Source of the DNA: CAWEQO01 sp963811225 | GTDB lineage: Bacteria > Chloroflexota > Anaerolineae > Anaerolineales > Anaerolineaceae | Direction: 5' to 3' | Assembly: GCA_963811225.1 (NCBI GenBank) | Contig: CAWEQO010000002.1 | Coordinates: forward strand, 186,001-250,000 | DNA length: 64,000 nucleotides | Shown here: positions 34,771 through 43,136 of the stretch, piece by piece | How positions within the stretch are numbered: the first letter of the stretch is position 1 | Layout of the letters: each line of letters starts with the position of its first letter | Notes under the pieces: generated by a model | Database searches by the model: none | Seen by the model: only the letters and a program-made list of their open reading frames with translations | What the model was told of the DNA's origin: nothing | Made by a program: the position numbers and the translations under genes

Positions 34771-37650
34771 ATGGATACGAACCTTCAGAATTCTCGCATT
34801 CAAAATTTCCTTAAAGCCGTAACGACGGACCCCATTTTGGTTGATCATATGCAGGAGCACCACCAGCGCATACAGAATGCCGCTGAGGTTCTCAACTTTG
34901 ACCACATCCCTGCACTCACTATAGAGGAGATCAAGCACTTTCTAATAGGTACAGATACCTGGTATGGGGTTCGTCGCAATAAGGAACGGCTTTGGAGTGG
35001 ATTGTTTGGAAGAAACGGGGAAAAGCTTCTGGAACTCCGGCAAACTTTTATCGATCTGGTTCGTCATGGGGAACAAGGGCTTTCACCAGAGTCGTTCAAT
35101 GAATTAATGAGCCGGATGAAAGGCATGGGGACCAGTTATGTCTCTGAATTATTTGCCTTGCGCTTTCCGGATAAATATTGGATGTGGAACGGTCCAGTTG
35201 ACGATTATTTAGATTTGCTGGAAATTGATCCAGGAGATGATATCCCGTATGGAAAAAAGAGCGACCTCGGAGAAAAATACTTTGCGGTAGGGCGTTATCT
35301 GAAAGACTTGCGCCAGCACATGAGCCATCTCACGAACCGAGAAGTAGATTTTCTAGAGGTGGATCTATTTGTATATTGGATGGCAAGAATGGGTGGTAGC
35401 CAGGGTGGAGAGATTGATCCTTGGAAGGAGAAAGTCCAACGTATTTTGGATGAGTATGGGGCATCTGAAAGGCAGGAAGCCCGCCGGCAAGGAGAAGAAC
35501 AGGCACGCCAATTTCTGAAGACGAAACTCGGAAATTTTACTGAAGAAGATTTGAGTAAATATCTATCCAGCTTGAATGCCGATTATTTTAACGGTAAGTT
35601 GACGCATGATAGGTTTAGCCCGGCTTTTAGTAGGCCTCAATTTCAAAAGATGGTGCAGACACTCGATGCTTTCAACGATTGGAGCGCTCGCATTTGGAAT
35701 GCTTCTGACGAGGAACTTGATCAGTTGCTAAATTCTTTTTGGGATGCTTTAGAGGTGGCAGGAGCTGGTATATCGCTTCCGACCGCGATTTTGTACCTGC
35801 GGAATCCAGAAAAGTACAATATCTGGATTCCAGTGATGTCAAAGGGTTTGCAGCTGGCGACAGGCTTGCAGCCAGGCGATTATCGTCAAGCGGATTCATA
35901 CCGCCTTTACAATCGAACCGCCACTTTGTTCCGTCAGAAGTATAGTATTAAACCCTGCTTATTAGACCTTGTGTTATGGAAGATCAGTGGTGAAGACGGC
36001 TCTGAAGCAAAAGGGACGAGCAAGCAGGTTTTTACTGGCTTTGTTCCTGATACCTTCGCTTTCTTACGAGAGCTTTCAGAAAATAACACCGACGAGTGGA
36101 TGCATCGGAACAACGATGAAAATGAACTTCGCTTCCGGCAAGTGCTACGCGAACCCTTGAGGGCATTATTTATGGCAATCGCTCCGGCGATGAGCAGGTT
36201 AGATCCCAGTCTGGAAACGAAAGCCAAATTTGGGAAGGTTCTGGCGACCATCAAAAAGCGCTGGCCAGATGAGGAAGGCCCCTACCATAATTATCTGTGG
36301 GGAGCCTTCTACCGACGTGAACGAACGAGACAGTCAGATGCTCAACTATTTATTACTGTATGGAGAGATAAGGTCAGAGCCGGTTTTTCCCTTGCAGGTA
36401 GAATGGCTGGACCAATCATCAACCAGTTTCGTTCGAATTTGCAGCAATCTCCAGATGTATTTTTAGCTCTCTTAAAAGATTTAGGGGAATCATATGAGGT
36501 CTTTTACGAACAAGACGGTGTAACCAGCATTGTTCCAACATCGGAATTCAATACACCTCAAAACGTAGATGCTCTTGTATCCGCAGAAAGGGTCGATATC
36601 TATCGCGAATTTCATCCAGATAACTCAAAGCTGTATGAACCAGCCTTTGCTGATGAGATTGAGAACGTGCTAGTAACCTCTTACCCATTATTTGTATTTG
36701 CTACTGCAAGCACGCCAGATACCTTAAGCCATCTCGTCACCGAGCAAGATGAAGAGTATGAGGTAGATGAAACAGAGCCGTTGTACGACCTTTCCCAACT
36801 GTGCGATGAAACCTACTTGGATGCACAGTATTGGAACCGGATCGAACAGCTTCTCCGCGACAAGCGGCAAATTATTCTGTATGGTCCACCTGGCACCGGA
36901 AAGACCTTCGTTGCACAAAAACTGGCTCAGTATTGGGTAGACAGTGCCCAGGAGCCGGGAGGGGAGTATCAGGTGATCCAGTTTCACCCCTCCTATGCCT
37001 ATGAGGAGTTCATGGAAGGCATCCGACCGCGGTCGATTGACTCTCCGAACGGTGGGAAAATGATCGATTATCCGGTTCGTGCCGGCGTATTCAAAGAGTT
37101 TTGCAACCAGGCACGGGAAAAGAAAGGCCGCCGGTACGTGCTGGTCATCGATGAAATTAACCGGGGTGATATGCCCAGGATCTTCGGTGAGTTGATGTAT
37201 CTGCTGGAATATCGAGGAGAGCAGATCACCTTGCCTTACTCAGGAAGCGAATTCAACATCCCAGGGAACGTTTTCATCATTGGCACCATGAATACCGCCG
37301 ATCGTTCGATTGCGCTGGTCGATCACGCCCTTCGGCGTCGCTTCCACTTCGTGAAGGCTGTGCCTGATGGCACTATTTTAGCTGATTGGTTTATGGCGAA
37401 CAATAACGAGGAGATGGGCTGGGTAGCTGACTTGCTGAAGTTACTGAATGAACACCTGCAGCAGGATGGGATTGATTGGCACCTACAGATTGGTCACAGC
37501 CACTTCATGAAAGAGAACCTGGATGATAGTGATCTGGAGATGATCTGGGAGTACACGATCTTGTCGACCCTGGAGGAATACTTCTACCGGGATCCCAAGA
37601 AGCTCTCCCGCTATCAACTGGCAGCCCTGAAAGCCGAACTCGGAAGATAA
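34771..37650 (+). CDS. mcrB: McrB-like AAA+ NTPase with DUF2461-like and duplicated N-terminal domains
   Basis: The product is 959 residues, with GGAG 12 bases before the ATG; an in-frame TTG at 34753 is less likely. The C-terminal third is the McrB motor: Walker A YGPPGTGKTFVAQKLA (about residue 704), FHPSYAYEEFMEGIRP, Walker B VLVIDEINRGD and the signature GTMNTADRSIALVDHALRRRF. McrB uses GTP to translocate and to activate the McrC nuclease. The N-terminus differs from E. coli McrB. Two diverged copies of one helical domain (about 50-210 and 256-406) share a GxG...LRxPxKYxxW core. A segment at about 423-606 (FVPDTFAFLRELSENNTDEW) resembles DUF2461. These are presumably the target-recognition parts. 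The mcrC ATG overlaps its stop by one base. Confidence 0.9.
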   Translation: MDTNLQNSRIQNFLKAVTTDPILVDHMQEHHQRIQNAAEVLNFDHIPALTIEEIKHFLIGTDTWYGVRRNKERLWSGLFGRNGEKLLELRQTFIDLVRHGEQGLSPESFNELMSRMKGMGTSYVSELFALRFPDKYWMWNGPVDDYLDLLEIDPGDDIPYGKKSDLGEKYFAVGRYLKDLRQHMSHLTNREVDFLEVDLFVYWMARMGGSQGGEIDPWKEKVQRILDEYGASERQEARRQGEEQARQFLKTKLGNFTEEDLSKYLSSLNADYFNGKLTHDRFSPAFSRPQFQKMVQTLDAFNDWSARIWNASDEELDQLLNSFWDALEVAGAGISLPTAILYLRNPEKYNIWIPVMSKGLQLATGLQPGDYRQADSYRLYNRTATLFRQKYSIKPCLLDLVLWKISGEDGSEAKGTSKQVFTGFVPDTFAFLRELSENNTDEWMHRNNDENELRFRQVLREPLRALFMAIAPAMSRLDPSLETKAKFGKVLATIKKRWPDEEGPYHNYLWGAFYRRERTRQSDAQLFITVWRDKVRAGFSLAGRMAGPIINQFRSNLQQSPDVFLALLKDLGESYEVFYEQDGVTSIVPTSEFNTPQNVDALVSAERVDIYREFHPDNSKLYEPAFADEIENVLVTSYPLFVFATASTPDTLSHLVTEQDEEYEVDETEPLYDLSQLCDETYLDAQYWNRIEQLLRDKRQIILYGPPGTGKTFVAQKLAQYWVDSAQEPGGEYQVIQFHPSYAYEEFMEGIRPRSIDSPNGGKMIDYPVRAGVFKEFCNQAREKKGRRYVLVIDEINRGDMPRIFGELMYLLEYRGEQITLPYSGSEFNIPGNVFIIGTMNTADRSIALVDHALRRRFHFVKAVPDGTILADWFMANNNEEMGWVADLLKLLNEHLQQDGIDWHLQIGHSHFMKENLDDSDLEMIWEYTILSTLEEYFYRDPKKLSRYQLAALKAELGR

Positions 37651-38759
37651 TGACGGAACATCCTCTCATTCTCCTTCAAGAATACAAACAGGTGGTCGCT
37701 ACGCTCCCAGAAGCGGACGTAGAGGTAATCCAGAGCACCCTGAAGGGGAAGATTGAGCTAAGTCCAACAGGTATACCGAGTAGCTATCTGCTGCAAGCCA
37801 ATTCCTGGGTGGGCTTTGTGCGTTTGCCCAGCGGTCGAATCCTCGAAGTTCAACCCAAAGTGCAGGTCCCAACCCTGTTCTCGATCCTGGCACGGGTCTA
37901 CCAGCCTGATCAAAAAGAAATCTTCGACCCTGAGACGATCACTTATACCACCATCGAGGATTTCTTCGAGTATGTAGTGACGATCTTTACTAGCCAGGTC
38001 GAGGATCTGATCCTGGGTGGGATTTTGAAGTCCTACCGGAGCGTGCAGGAGGATTTGATTTCGATACGGGGACGGTTAATGCTACCAGAAACTTGGCGCC
38101 ATCGCCCAGGCCTCCACGACCGGCACACTTGCTCCTTCCATCAGTTCACCCCAGATATCATCGAGAATCAAGTGCTGAGGTTGGCGGCATACGTTCTCAA
38201 GCGCTACCCATACAAAGAGCAAGCGGTTTCTTCGCGTTTGATGCGTATCGAGCAGGCGCTGGTGGATGTGAACCTGGATCCCTTGGCGCTAGACGCGTTC
38301 GACGACCTAGAGTTTCATCGCCTGAATGAGCATTACCGGCCGGCGTTGGTGAGGGCCAAACTTCTCCTGGATCACCTGACCTTCACTGGGACTGCTGGTG
38401 AAGAAGCCTTCATGGCCTATATGGTTGATATGAATAGTCTGTTCCAGCGCTACCTGACGGTCATGCTAGAAGAGGAGCTGTCGGAGGCGGGAATTGAGGT
38501 GCTGGCAACGTCGAGAAGGTGGCTGGATCATGGGAAGCAAATCGAGGTCGAGCCGGACATTATCTTGGCAATCGATCGGGAGCCAGTGTTAATTGTGGAT
38601 GCTAAGTACAAGCTGGCTGAGCATCACGAGGATGTATATCAGATGCTGGCTTACTGCCACGCGATGAATCTGGATCGAGCAGTATTGATTCATCCGGCGC
38701 ATGAGTGGGCAACGAAGAGCACCCACCAAATCCTAGGATGGGGCCATTTAACGATTTAG
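37650..38759 (+). CDS. mcrC: McrC-like nuclease subunit, ends at an early amber codon
   Basis: The product is 369 residues; the ATG overlaps the mcrB stop (TAATG). The N-terminal domain has the McrC pattern WVGFVRLPSGRILEVQPKV. The C-terminal PD-(D/E)XK nuclease core is VEPDIILAIDREPVLIVDAKYK, with the DxK catalytic motif. McrC cleaves DNA when driven by McrB, usually at methylated or otherwise modified sites. The frame stops at TAG 38757-38759. The same frame then continues for 37 codons (YLALDLSCGPDDLRAMGASL and on) to a TGA ending at 38873. This tail looks like the normal McrC C-terminus, so the TAG is probably a nonsense mutation or sequence error. The catalytic core lies before it and may remain functional. 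Confidence 0.88.
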   Translation: MTEHPLILLQEYKQVVATLPEADVEVIQSTLKGKIELSPTGIPSSYLLQANSWVGFVRLPSGRILEVQPKVQVPTLFSILARVYQPDQKEIFDPETITYTTIEDFFEYVVTIFTSQVEDLILGGILKSYRSVQEDLISIRGRLMLPETWRHRPGLHDRHTCSFHQFTPDIIENQVLRLAAYVLKRYPYKEQAVSSRLMRIEQALVDVNLDPLALDAFDDLEFHRLNEHYRPALVRAKLLLDHLTFTGTAGEEAFMAYMVDMNSLFQRYLTVMLEEELSEAGIEVLATSRRWLDHGKQIEVEPDIILAIDREPVLIVDAKYKLAEHHEDVYQMLAYCHAMNLDRAVLIHPAHEWATKSTHQILGWGHLTI

Positions 38760-38873
38760 TATTTGGCTCTGGATTTGAGTTGTGGACCGGATGATTTAAG
38801 AGCAATGGGGGCGTCACTTGCGGAACAACTGACGAGATTGGTGGCCGATCTACAAGGGCAACTCTTTGCGTGA

Positions 38874-39295
38874 GCTGAACACATTTCCTGTCTATTTATA
38901 GTTGTAGTCTCGGATGGCGCACTTTGTTGGCGTGTGCTTGTATCTCCATGCCCTACAAAGACACTACTTGCAATAGTCCCTTGTTTTGTGATTTGATATG
39001 GATAGAACTCGCTTATAGAGCGCAAGAGTCAACCTTGGATAATTCCCAAACCGCCAGTGGTATTTCAACGTTAGGCATTCTTCCCTATACAGGCCGGCTC
39101 CTGAGCTGACCCGCCACCTCCATGTCTGCAGAAACTCATTTCAGGGAGCGCCAGGGTCTCGAGATCTGCGTAGCAAATCGCCCTGTCGTCCGTTGGATCA
39201 CCGGCGAAAAGCTCAACGGCTGAACAATTCATAGCCTCTTTACTACTGGAAACGGCTGGAAAGAGCTTCCAAGGTCGAAGAGAAGGTGTGTCTAG
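38874..39295. other. Intergenic gap between mcrC and integrase remnant
   Basis: No supported gene. A 33-codon frame at 39122-39223 (MSAETHFRERQGLEICVANR and on) has no family resemblance and no clear ribosome site. No tRNA or obvious attachment repeat is visible. Confidence 0.4.
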
Positions 39296-40212
39296 ATGTC
39301 ATTGCCATCGATCACTAACCAAGTCAACAACGCTTTGGAAAAAGTAACCTGGGATCAAGACCGGATTCAACAGTACCAGGCTGAACACAGTGTAGCGTCG
39401 GTCAAGAAGTCACTACGGCCGAATGGCGATCCCACTGATCCGCTTCCTACAATTCTGGGAATCAACACACGCCGCACTTACTTTCAGGCGACAACGTTAT
39501 TTTTAAAGCGGGCAGAGGGAATCAGCGGCGAAGAGCTGTTGGTGGATCTGCTTAATTCGGATGTTATCAAGGCAACCTCGAAGAATTCTATGCAGATCAG
39601 GCTCCGGGGACGGTATTCAAAGTATTGTCAGCCATTGAGAAAGTATATCTAGGCTGCCGGCAGCTCCTCTGGACGAAAGAATCATCTCCCATTACGAACG
39701 AATTAAGGGAATGGGTTAAAAGACTGAATGATCAGTACGGGGGTGCGCTCTTCTCGCTTTGGTTATCTTCCGGAAGATGCTGATCGGCTGATCCGGTACT
39801 TAGTCTAGAAAGGTTCGCCCTATGCCCTGCCTGCCCAACTAGCGCCCTATTATGGTCTTCGTGGAGATGAGATCGCCAGCTTGAAAGGTGAAAATGTTGA
39901 TAAGGGGGGAAAGCTGCTTCAAACCACTGGGAAGCGTAGTAGATACCGGGCTGTGCCTGTACCAGAGAACATTCTTGCGTAACCAAACACATCGAAGCAG
40001 TACCTATTCCCGGAGAAGCAACCAAAAAACTGGGGATTGAAATCATTGGTGTCAACCGCCTGCGGGCAAATCTCGATCAGCAGAAGTATCAAGAGTTTAT
40101 CCGGCAGGGTTTAGATGAACAGCAGGCGCGCAGAAAGGTTTCCGAATTACCCAGCCATGCACGAGTGGATGTCATATATAAATTCATCCCCAAAGATTTC
40201 AGCAAAAATTAG
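39296..40212 (+). pseudogene. Decayed tyrosine recombinase (integrase)
   Basis: The first frame (39296-39652, ATG behind AGAAGGTG) gives the N-terminal part, including INTRRTYFQATTLFLKRAEG, before losing the frame near 39570. Later pieces in other frames are clearly from the same protein: LEEFYADQAPGTVFKVLSA, then YGLRGDEIASLKGENVDKGG with TTGKRSRYRAVPVPENILA (the arginine and beta-hairpin region of the catalytic domain). Finally comes LDEQQARRKVSELPSHARVD followed by VIYKFIPK, the C-terminal HxxR-like region in decayed form. At least three frame changes or stops are needed, so this is a true pseudogene. It borders the defence island and may be the relic of the element that brought it in. Confidence 0.75.
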
Positions 40213-40225
40213 AAGCAGCCTCTGT

Positions 40226-40231
40226 TATACT
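40226..40231 (+). promoter_or_regulatory. -10 box of arfB (leaderless)
   Basis: TATACT lies six bases before the ATG at 40238, with no ribosome site. Transcription should begin at or next to the start codon. Confidence 0.5.
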
Positions 40232-40237
40232 TTCCCT

Positions 40238-40663
40238 ATGATTGAAATTGCACCCAACGTCTTCATCGACGAGAACGAGGTGGAACTCGAGTTCATCCGT
40301 TCATCTGGCCCGGGGGGACAGAACGTCAACAAGGTGGCCTCGGCGGTGCAGCTGCGCTACGACGTGGACGCATCGCAAACGCTGCCGGAGCCGGTCAAGG
40401 AGCGTTTGCGCCAGATCGCGCACAACCGCATTACCCAAGAGGGCATCCTGGTGATCGAGGCCAAGCGCTACCGCTCGCAGGACAAGAACCGCGAGGATGC
40501 TATGGCGCGATTGATCAAGCTGGTCTACCGGGCGACGGAAAAGCCAAAGGTGCGCAAGAAGACCAGGCGCACCAAGGCGGCCGAGGAGAGACGCCTGGAA
40601 AACAAGCGCCATAATTCCGAGAAGAAGCGCATGCGTAAGATCAAGCCGAAGGATTTGGTCTAG
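40238..40663 (+). CDS. arfB: ArfB-type peptidyl-tRNA hydrolase (ribosome rescue)
   Basis: The product is 141 residues. It has the release-factor GGQ motif in RSSGPGGQNVNKVASAVQLR (near residue 27) and a strongly basic C-terminal tail (KKTRRTKAAEERRLENKR region). This is the layout of ArfB/YaeJ/ICT1. These proteins enter stalled ribosomes through the basic tail and hydrolyse peptidyl-tRNA without needing a stop codon. ATG 40238 was chosen because the family starts just before the GGQ domain and a -10 box lies directly upstream; the open frame to 40115 overlaps the integrase relic. It is a chromosomal housekeeping gene marking the right end of the accessory region. Confidence 0.92.
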   Translation: MIEIAPNVFIDENEVELEFIRSSGPGGQNVNKVASAVQLRYDVDASQTLPEPVKERLRQIAHNRITQEGILVIEAKRYRSQDKNREDAMARLIKLVYRATEKPKVRKKTRRTKAAEERRLENKRHNSEKKRMRKIKPKDLV

Positions 40664-40748
40664 GCGTCGAAATGATGAATGGAATTGCGCGGGGCCGGCA
40701 CTGCCGAATCGTTATCATCTAACAACATCAGGGAGGATTCAAGATAGA

Positions 40749-40946
40749 ATGGATAATCGTCCGGGTTGTTTATCAGGTTTGCTGAAACTGTTCCTGCTCG
40801 ACCGCCTGTTTAACTGGCTGCAGGGGCGCTTTGGGTTTGGTCGAGGCTGCATGGGGGTTGGATGCGGCGTCATTCTGTTGATCATTTTTATCGTGCTGGC
40901 CTGCTCGATTGCCACCGGCACAAACTGGTTCCGGTTGGGCTTCTAA
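40749..40946 (+). CDS. Small membrane protein
   Basis: The product is 65 residues: an amphipathic N-terminus (LSGLLKLFLLDRLFNWLQ), a glycine-rich turn (FGFGRGCMGVGCG) and one membrane helix (VILLIIFIVLACSIA). GGGAGG lies 13 bases upstream of the ATG. The family is not recognised; single-helix proteins of this kind are common between housekeeping genes. It may be cotranscribed with the DegV gene 50 bases downstream. Confidence 0.6.
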   Translation: MDNRPGCLSGLLKLFLLDRLFNWLQGRFGFGRGCMGVGCGVILLIIFIVLACSIATGTNWFRLGF

Positions 40947-40999
40947 GGACCCGCCCGGATCTTGTTTTGTTCCCAGGTTCATTCTAGATGAGGTGCCGA

Positions 41000-41869
41000 A
41001 TGCAGGTGGTGACCGACACGGGAGCCGATCTCACGCTTTCTGAAGAGGAGATGGCAGAGCTAAACATCCACGTCATCCCTCAATTAATCAACATCAATGG
41101 AAAATCTTATCGCAGCGGCGTCGAGCTGCGGCGGGATGAGCTGTACCGGCGCATGTCGCGTGACCACTGCATTCCGACCACCTCGACCCCCTCGGCCGGG
41201 GAGTTCGCCGCCCTTTACCGCCGGCTGGCGATGACCGACCCGAACATCCTCTCGATCCACGTGCCCTCGCGCTTGAGCAGCACGGTCGATGTGGCCCGGG
41301 TCGGGGCTGCGCTGACGCCTCAGGCCAACGTGACCGTGGTGGACAGCCGCACGCTCTCGGTGATCCAGGGCTGGCAGGTGGTGCAGGCGGCGCGCGCCGT
41401 TCGGGCCGGGTGGCCGCTGGAACGCGTGCTGGGCCTGATAGACCGGGTGCGGCAGGTGAGCGAGATCCTTTTCACGGTGAGCGATCTGCGCCACCTGATC
41501 CACGGCGGACGCATCAACCACCTGAAGGGTTTGTTGGCCTCGGCCTTGAACATCAAGCCGCTGATCGGCTTCGAGAAGCTGAGCGGGCTGCCGGTGCAGA
41601 TCGGCATGACCCGCACCTTCAGCCGGGCCCTGCTCGAGATGGTCAAGATCGTGACAAAGCGCTTTGCGCCCGGCTCGGCGCTGCGGGTGCAGGTGGGCTG
41701 CGCCGCCAGCGCCGAGGGGCTTTCGGTCCTGCGCGAGATGCTCGAAGCGACCTTCCAATGCACGTGGATGCCGGATATTTCCATCTCTCCGATCCTTGGC
41801 GTTCATGGCGGCCCAACGGTGGTGGGCATGGCGTTTGCGCCGGTCAGCGAGTTTGAGGAGATGCCGTAG
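41000..41869 (+). CDS. DegV family fatty-acid-binding protein
   Basis: The product is 289 residues from ATG 41000, which has GAGGTG five bases upstream; the earlier in-frame ATG at 40988 would place that site inside the gene. DegV proteins (FakB-like) bind a fatty acid and, in species with FakA, present it for phosphorylation. Hallmarks are VVTDTGADLTLSEEE, the TSTPSAGEF segment, SIHVPSRLSSTVDVA, VVDSRTLSVIQGW and LRHLIHGGRINHLKGL, plus IKPLIGF. No fakA gene is present in the window. It is cytoplasmic. A hairpin repeat separates it from the next reductase gene. Confidence 0.92.
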   Translation: MQVVTDTGADLTLSEEEMAELNIHVIPQLININGKSYRSGVELRRDELYRRMSRDHCIPTTSTPSAGEFAALYRRLAMTDPNILSIHVPSRLSSTVDVARVGAALTPQANVTVVDSRTLSVIQGWQVVQAARAVRAGWPLERVLGLIDRVRQVSEILFTVSDLRHLIHGGRINHLKGLLASALNIKPLIGFEKLSGLPVQIGMTRTFSRALLEMVKIVTKRFAPGSALRVQVGCAASAEGLSVLREMLEATFQCTWMPDISISPILGVHGGPTVVGMAFAPVSEFEEMP

Positions 41870-41926
41870 GCCTTCGAAGGGCACAGGATTCTGGAAGGGC
41901 TCAAGGGGATTATCAAATAGAAAGGT

Positions 41927-41983
41927 ACTGCTCAAGCAGCGGTGGCTTCCCAGAGAGGGAGCGCCGCTGCGCTGCCTGAGCAG
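41927..41983. repeat. ACTGCTCAAGCAGCGG hairpin repeat
   Basis: The arms ACTGCTCAAGCAGCGG and CCGCTGCGCTGCCTGAGCAGT enclose TTCCCAGAGAGGGAGCG. It shares its core with the hairpin at 12425-12476. It sits between degV and the reductase gene and could end the first transcript. Confidence 0.55.
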
Positions 41984-42004
41984 TTGCGATAGAAAAAGGA
42001 TTCC

Positions 42005-43048
42005 ATGACGGACCAATCAACGACTTCATCAACCGATGTCATCATCGTCGGCGCAGGGCCGGTGGGGGTAGAGCTGGCTGCGGCGCTCAAGCAAGCCGGG
42101 ATCGACTATATCCACCTGGAAGCCGGGCAGTTGGGTCAGACGCTCACCTGGTGGCCGCACAGCACGCATTTCTTCAGCTCGCCGGAGCGCATCTCGATTG
42201 CGGGCGTGCCGATCCAGACAATCGACCAGGAGCACGTGACCGGCGAGCAGTACCTGGCGTATTTGCGTATGGTGGCGATGACCTTCGATTTGCGCTTCCA
42301 TTTTTATGAGCCGGTGACCGCGATCGAAAAGCAAGCTGCGGGCTTCGAGGTCCGCACGCAGACGCACAGCGGCCCGCGCCGCTATCACTGCCGAAGTGTG
42401 GCGCTGGCAACCGGTGGCCTGGCCGAGCCAAACCGCCTGGGCATCCCCGGCGAGGAACTTGCGCATATCAGCCACTATTTCAGCGATCCGCACAGGTACT
42501 TCCAGCAGCGCCTGCTGATTGTGGGTGGGCGCAACGCCGCGCTGGAGGCGGCCCTGCGCTGCTGGCGGGCGGGCGCCGAGGTGACCGTCAGCTACCGCGG
42601 GCCGGAGATCGACCCTAAGACGGTGCGCGGCTTCGTCTATGAGGACTTCCAGGCCCGGCTGCGGGAAGAGGCGATCCGCTTTTTCCCCTCGACTGCGCCG
42701 GTGGAGATCACGCCGGAGAGCGTGCTGCTGGCCCCAACCGAGAGCGGCCGGCACGTCGAGGGCGAGCGGATGCAGTTGGGGGTAGACTTCGTGCTGCTGC
42801 TGACCGGGTACAAAGCCGATCTGCGCCTGTATGAGATGCTGGGGGTGCGGATGGAGGGGGCAGCGCAGGCTCCGCACTTTGACCCTGAGACGATGGAGAC
42901 CAACGTGCCGGGCGTGTATGTGGCCGGGACTGCGGCGGGCGGCTCGCAGCAGGGCAATTACAAGCTGTTCATCGAGACGTCGCACAAGGATATTCCGAAG
43001 ATCGTCGAGTCGATCTGCAGCCGTTTGGGATTAAAGCCTAAATCATGA
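42005..43048 (+). CDS. YpdA-like FAD-dependent disulfide reductase
   Basis: The product is 347 residues, starting at ATG behind AAAGGA. It has an N-terminal FAD-binding Rossmann motif (VIIVGAGPVGVELAAAL), a second dinucleotide fold (LLIVGGRNAALEAALRCW) and a late GVYVAGTAAGGSQQGNYK segment. The layout and the region THFFSSPERISIAGVPI resemble YpdA-family proteins, which in Firmicutes reduce bacillithiol disulfide using NADPH. No CxxC redox pair is visible, consistent with YpdA and unlike thioredoxin reductase. The thiol used by this organism is unknown, so the substrate is inferred only by family. It is probably cytoplasmic and monocistronic, ending in a hairpin before a convergent gene. Confidence 0.85.
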   Translation: MTDQSTTSSTDVIIVGAGPVGVELAAALKQAGIDYIHLEAGQLGQTLTWWPHSTHFFSSPERISIAGVPIQTIDQEHVTGEQYLAYLRMVAMTFDLRFHFYEPVTAIEKQAAGFEVRTQTHSGPRRYHCRSVALATGGLAEPNRLGIPGEELAHISHYFSDPHRYFQQRLLIVGGRNAALEAALRCWRAGAEVTVSYRGPEIDPKTVRGFVYEDFQARLREEAIRFFPSTAPVEITPESVLLAPTESGRHVEGERMQLGVDFVLLLTGYKADLRLYEMLGVRMEGAAQAPHFDPETMETNVPGVYVAGTAAGGSQQGNYKLFIETSHKDIPKIVESICSRLGLKPKS

Positions 43049-43098
43049 AGGGGCAAAGGATAAAGAAAAGAAGCGATCTTATCCCTTTGCCTCTTCAT
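43046..43098. terminator. Hairpin between convergent genes
   Basis: The arms TGAAGGGGCAAAGGATAA and TTATCCCTTTGCCTCTTCA surround a short loop directly after the reductase stop. A later TTTTTTAG lies at the end of the convergent gene. Confidence 0.7.
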
Positions 43099-43136
43099 AC
43101 CCTTCGCAGGGTGTGCGGCTTTGCTTCCAGGCTTTT

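Noticed and set aside
21179..38759. Possible recoding of TAG as an amino acid (pcrA and mcrC)
   Set aside because: Other genes such as arfB and degV end normally at TAG, and no suppressor tRNA was seen. Nonsense mutation or sequence error is simpler.
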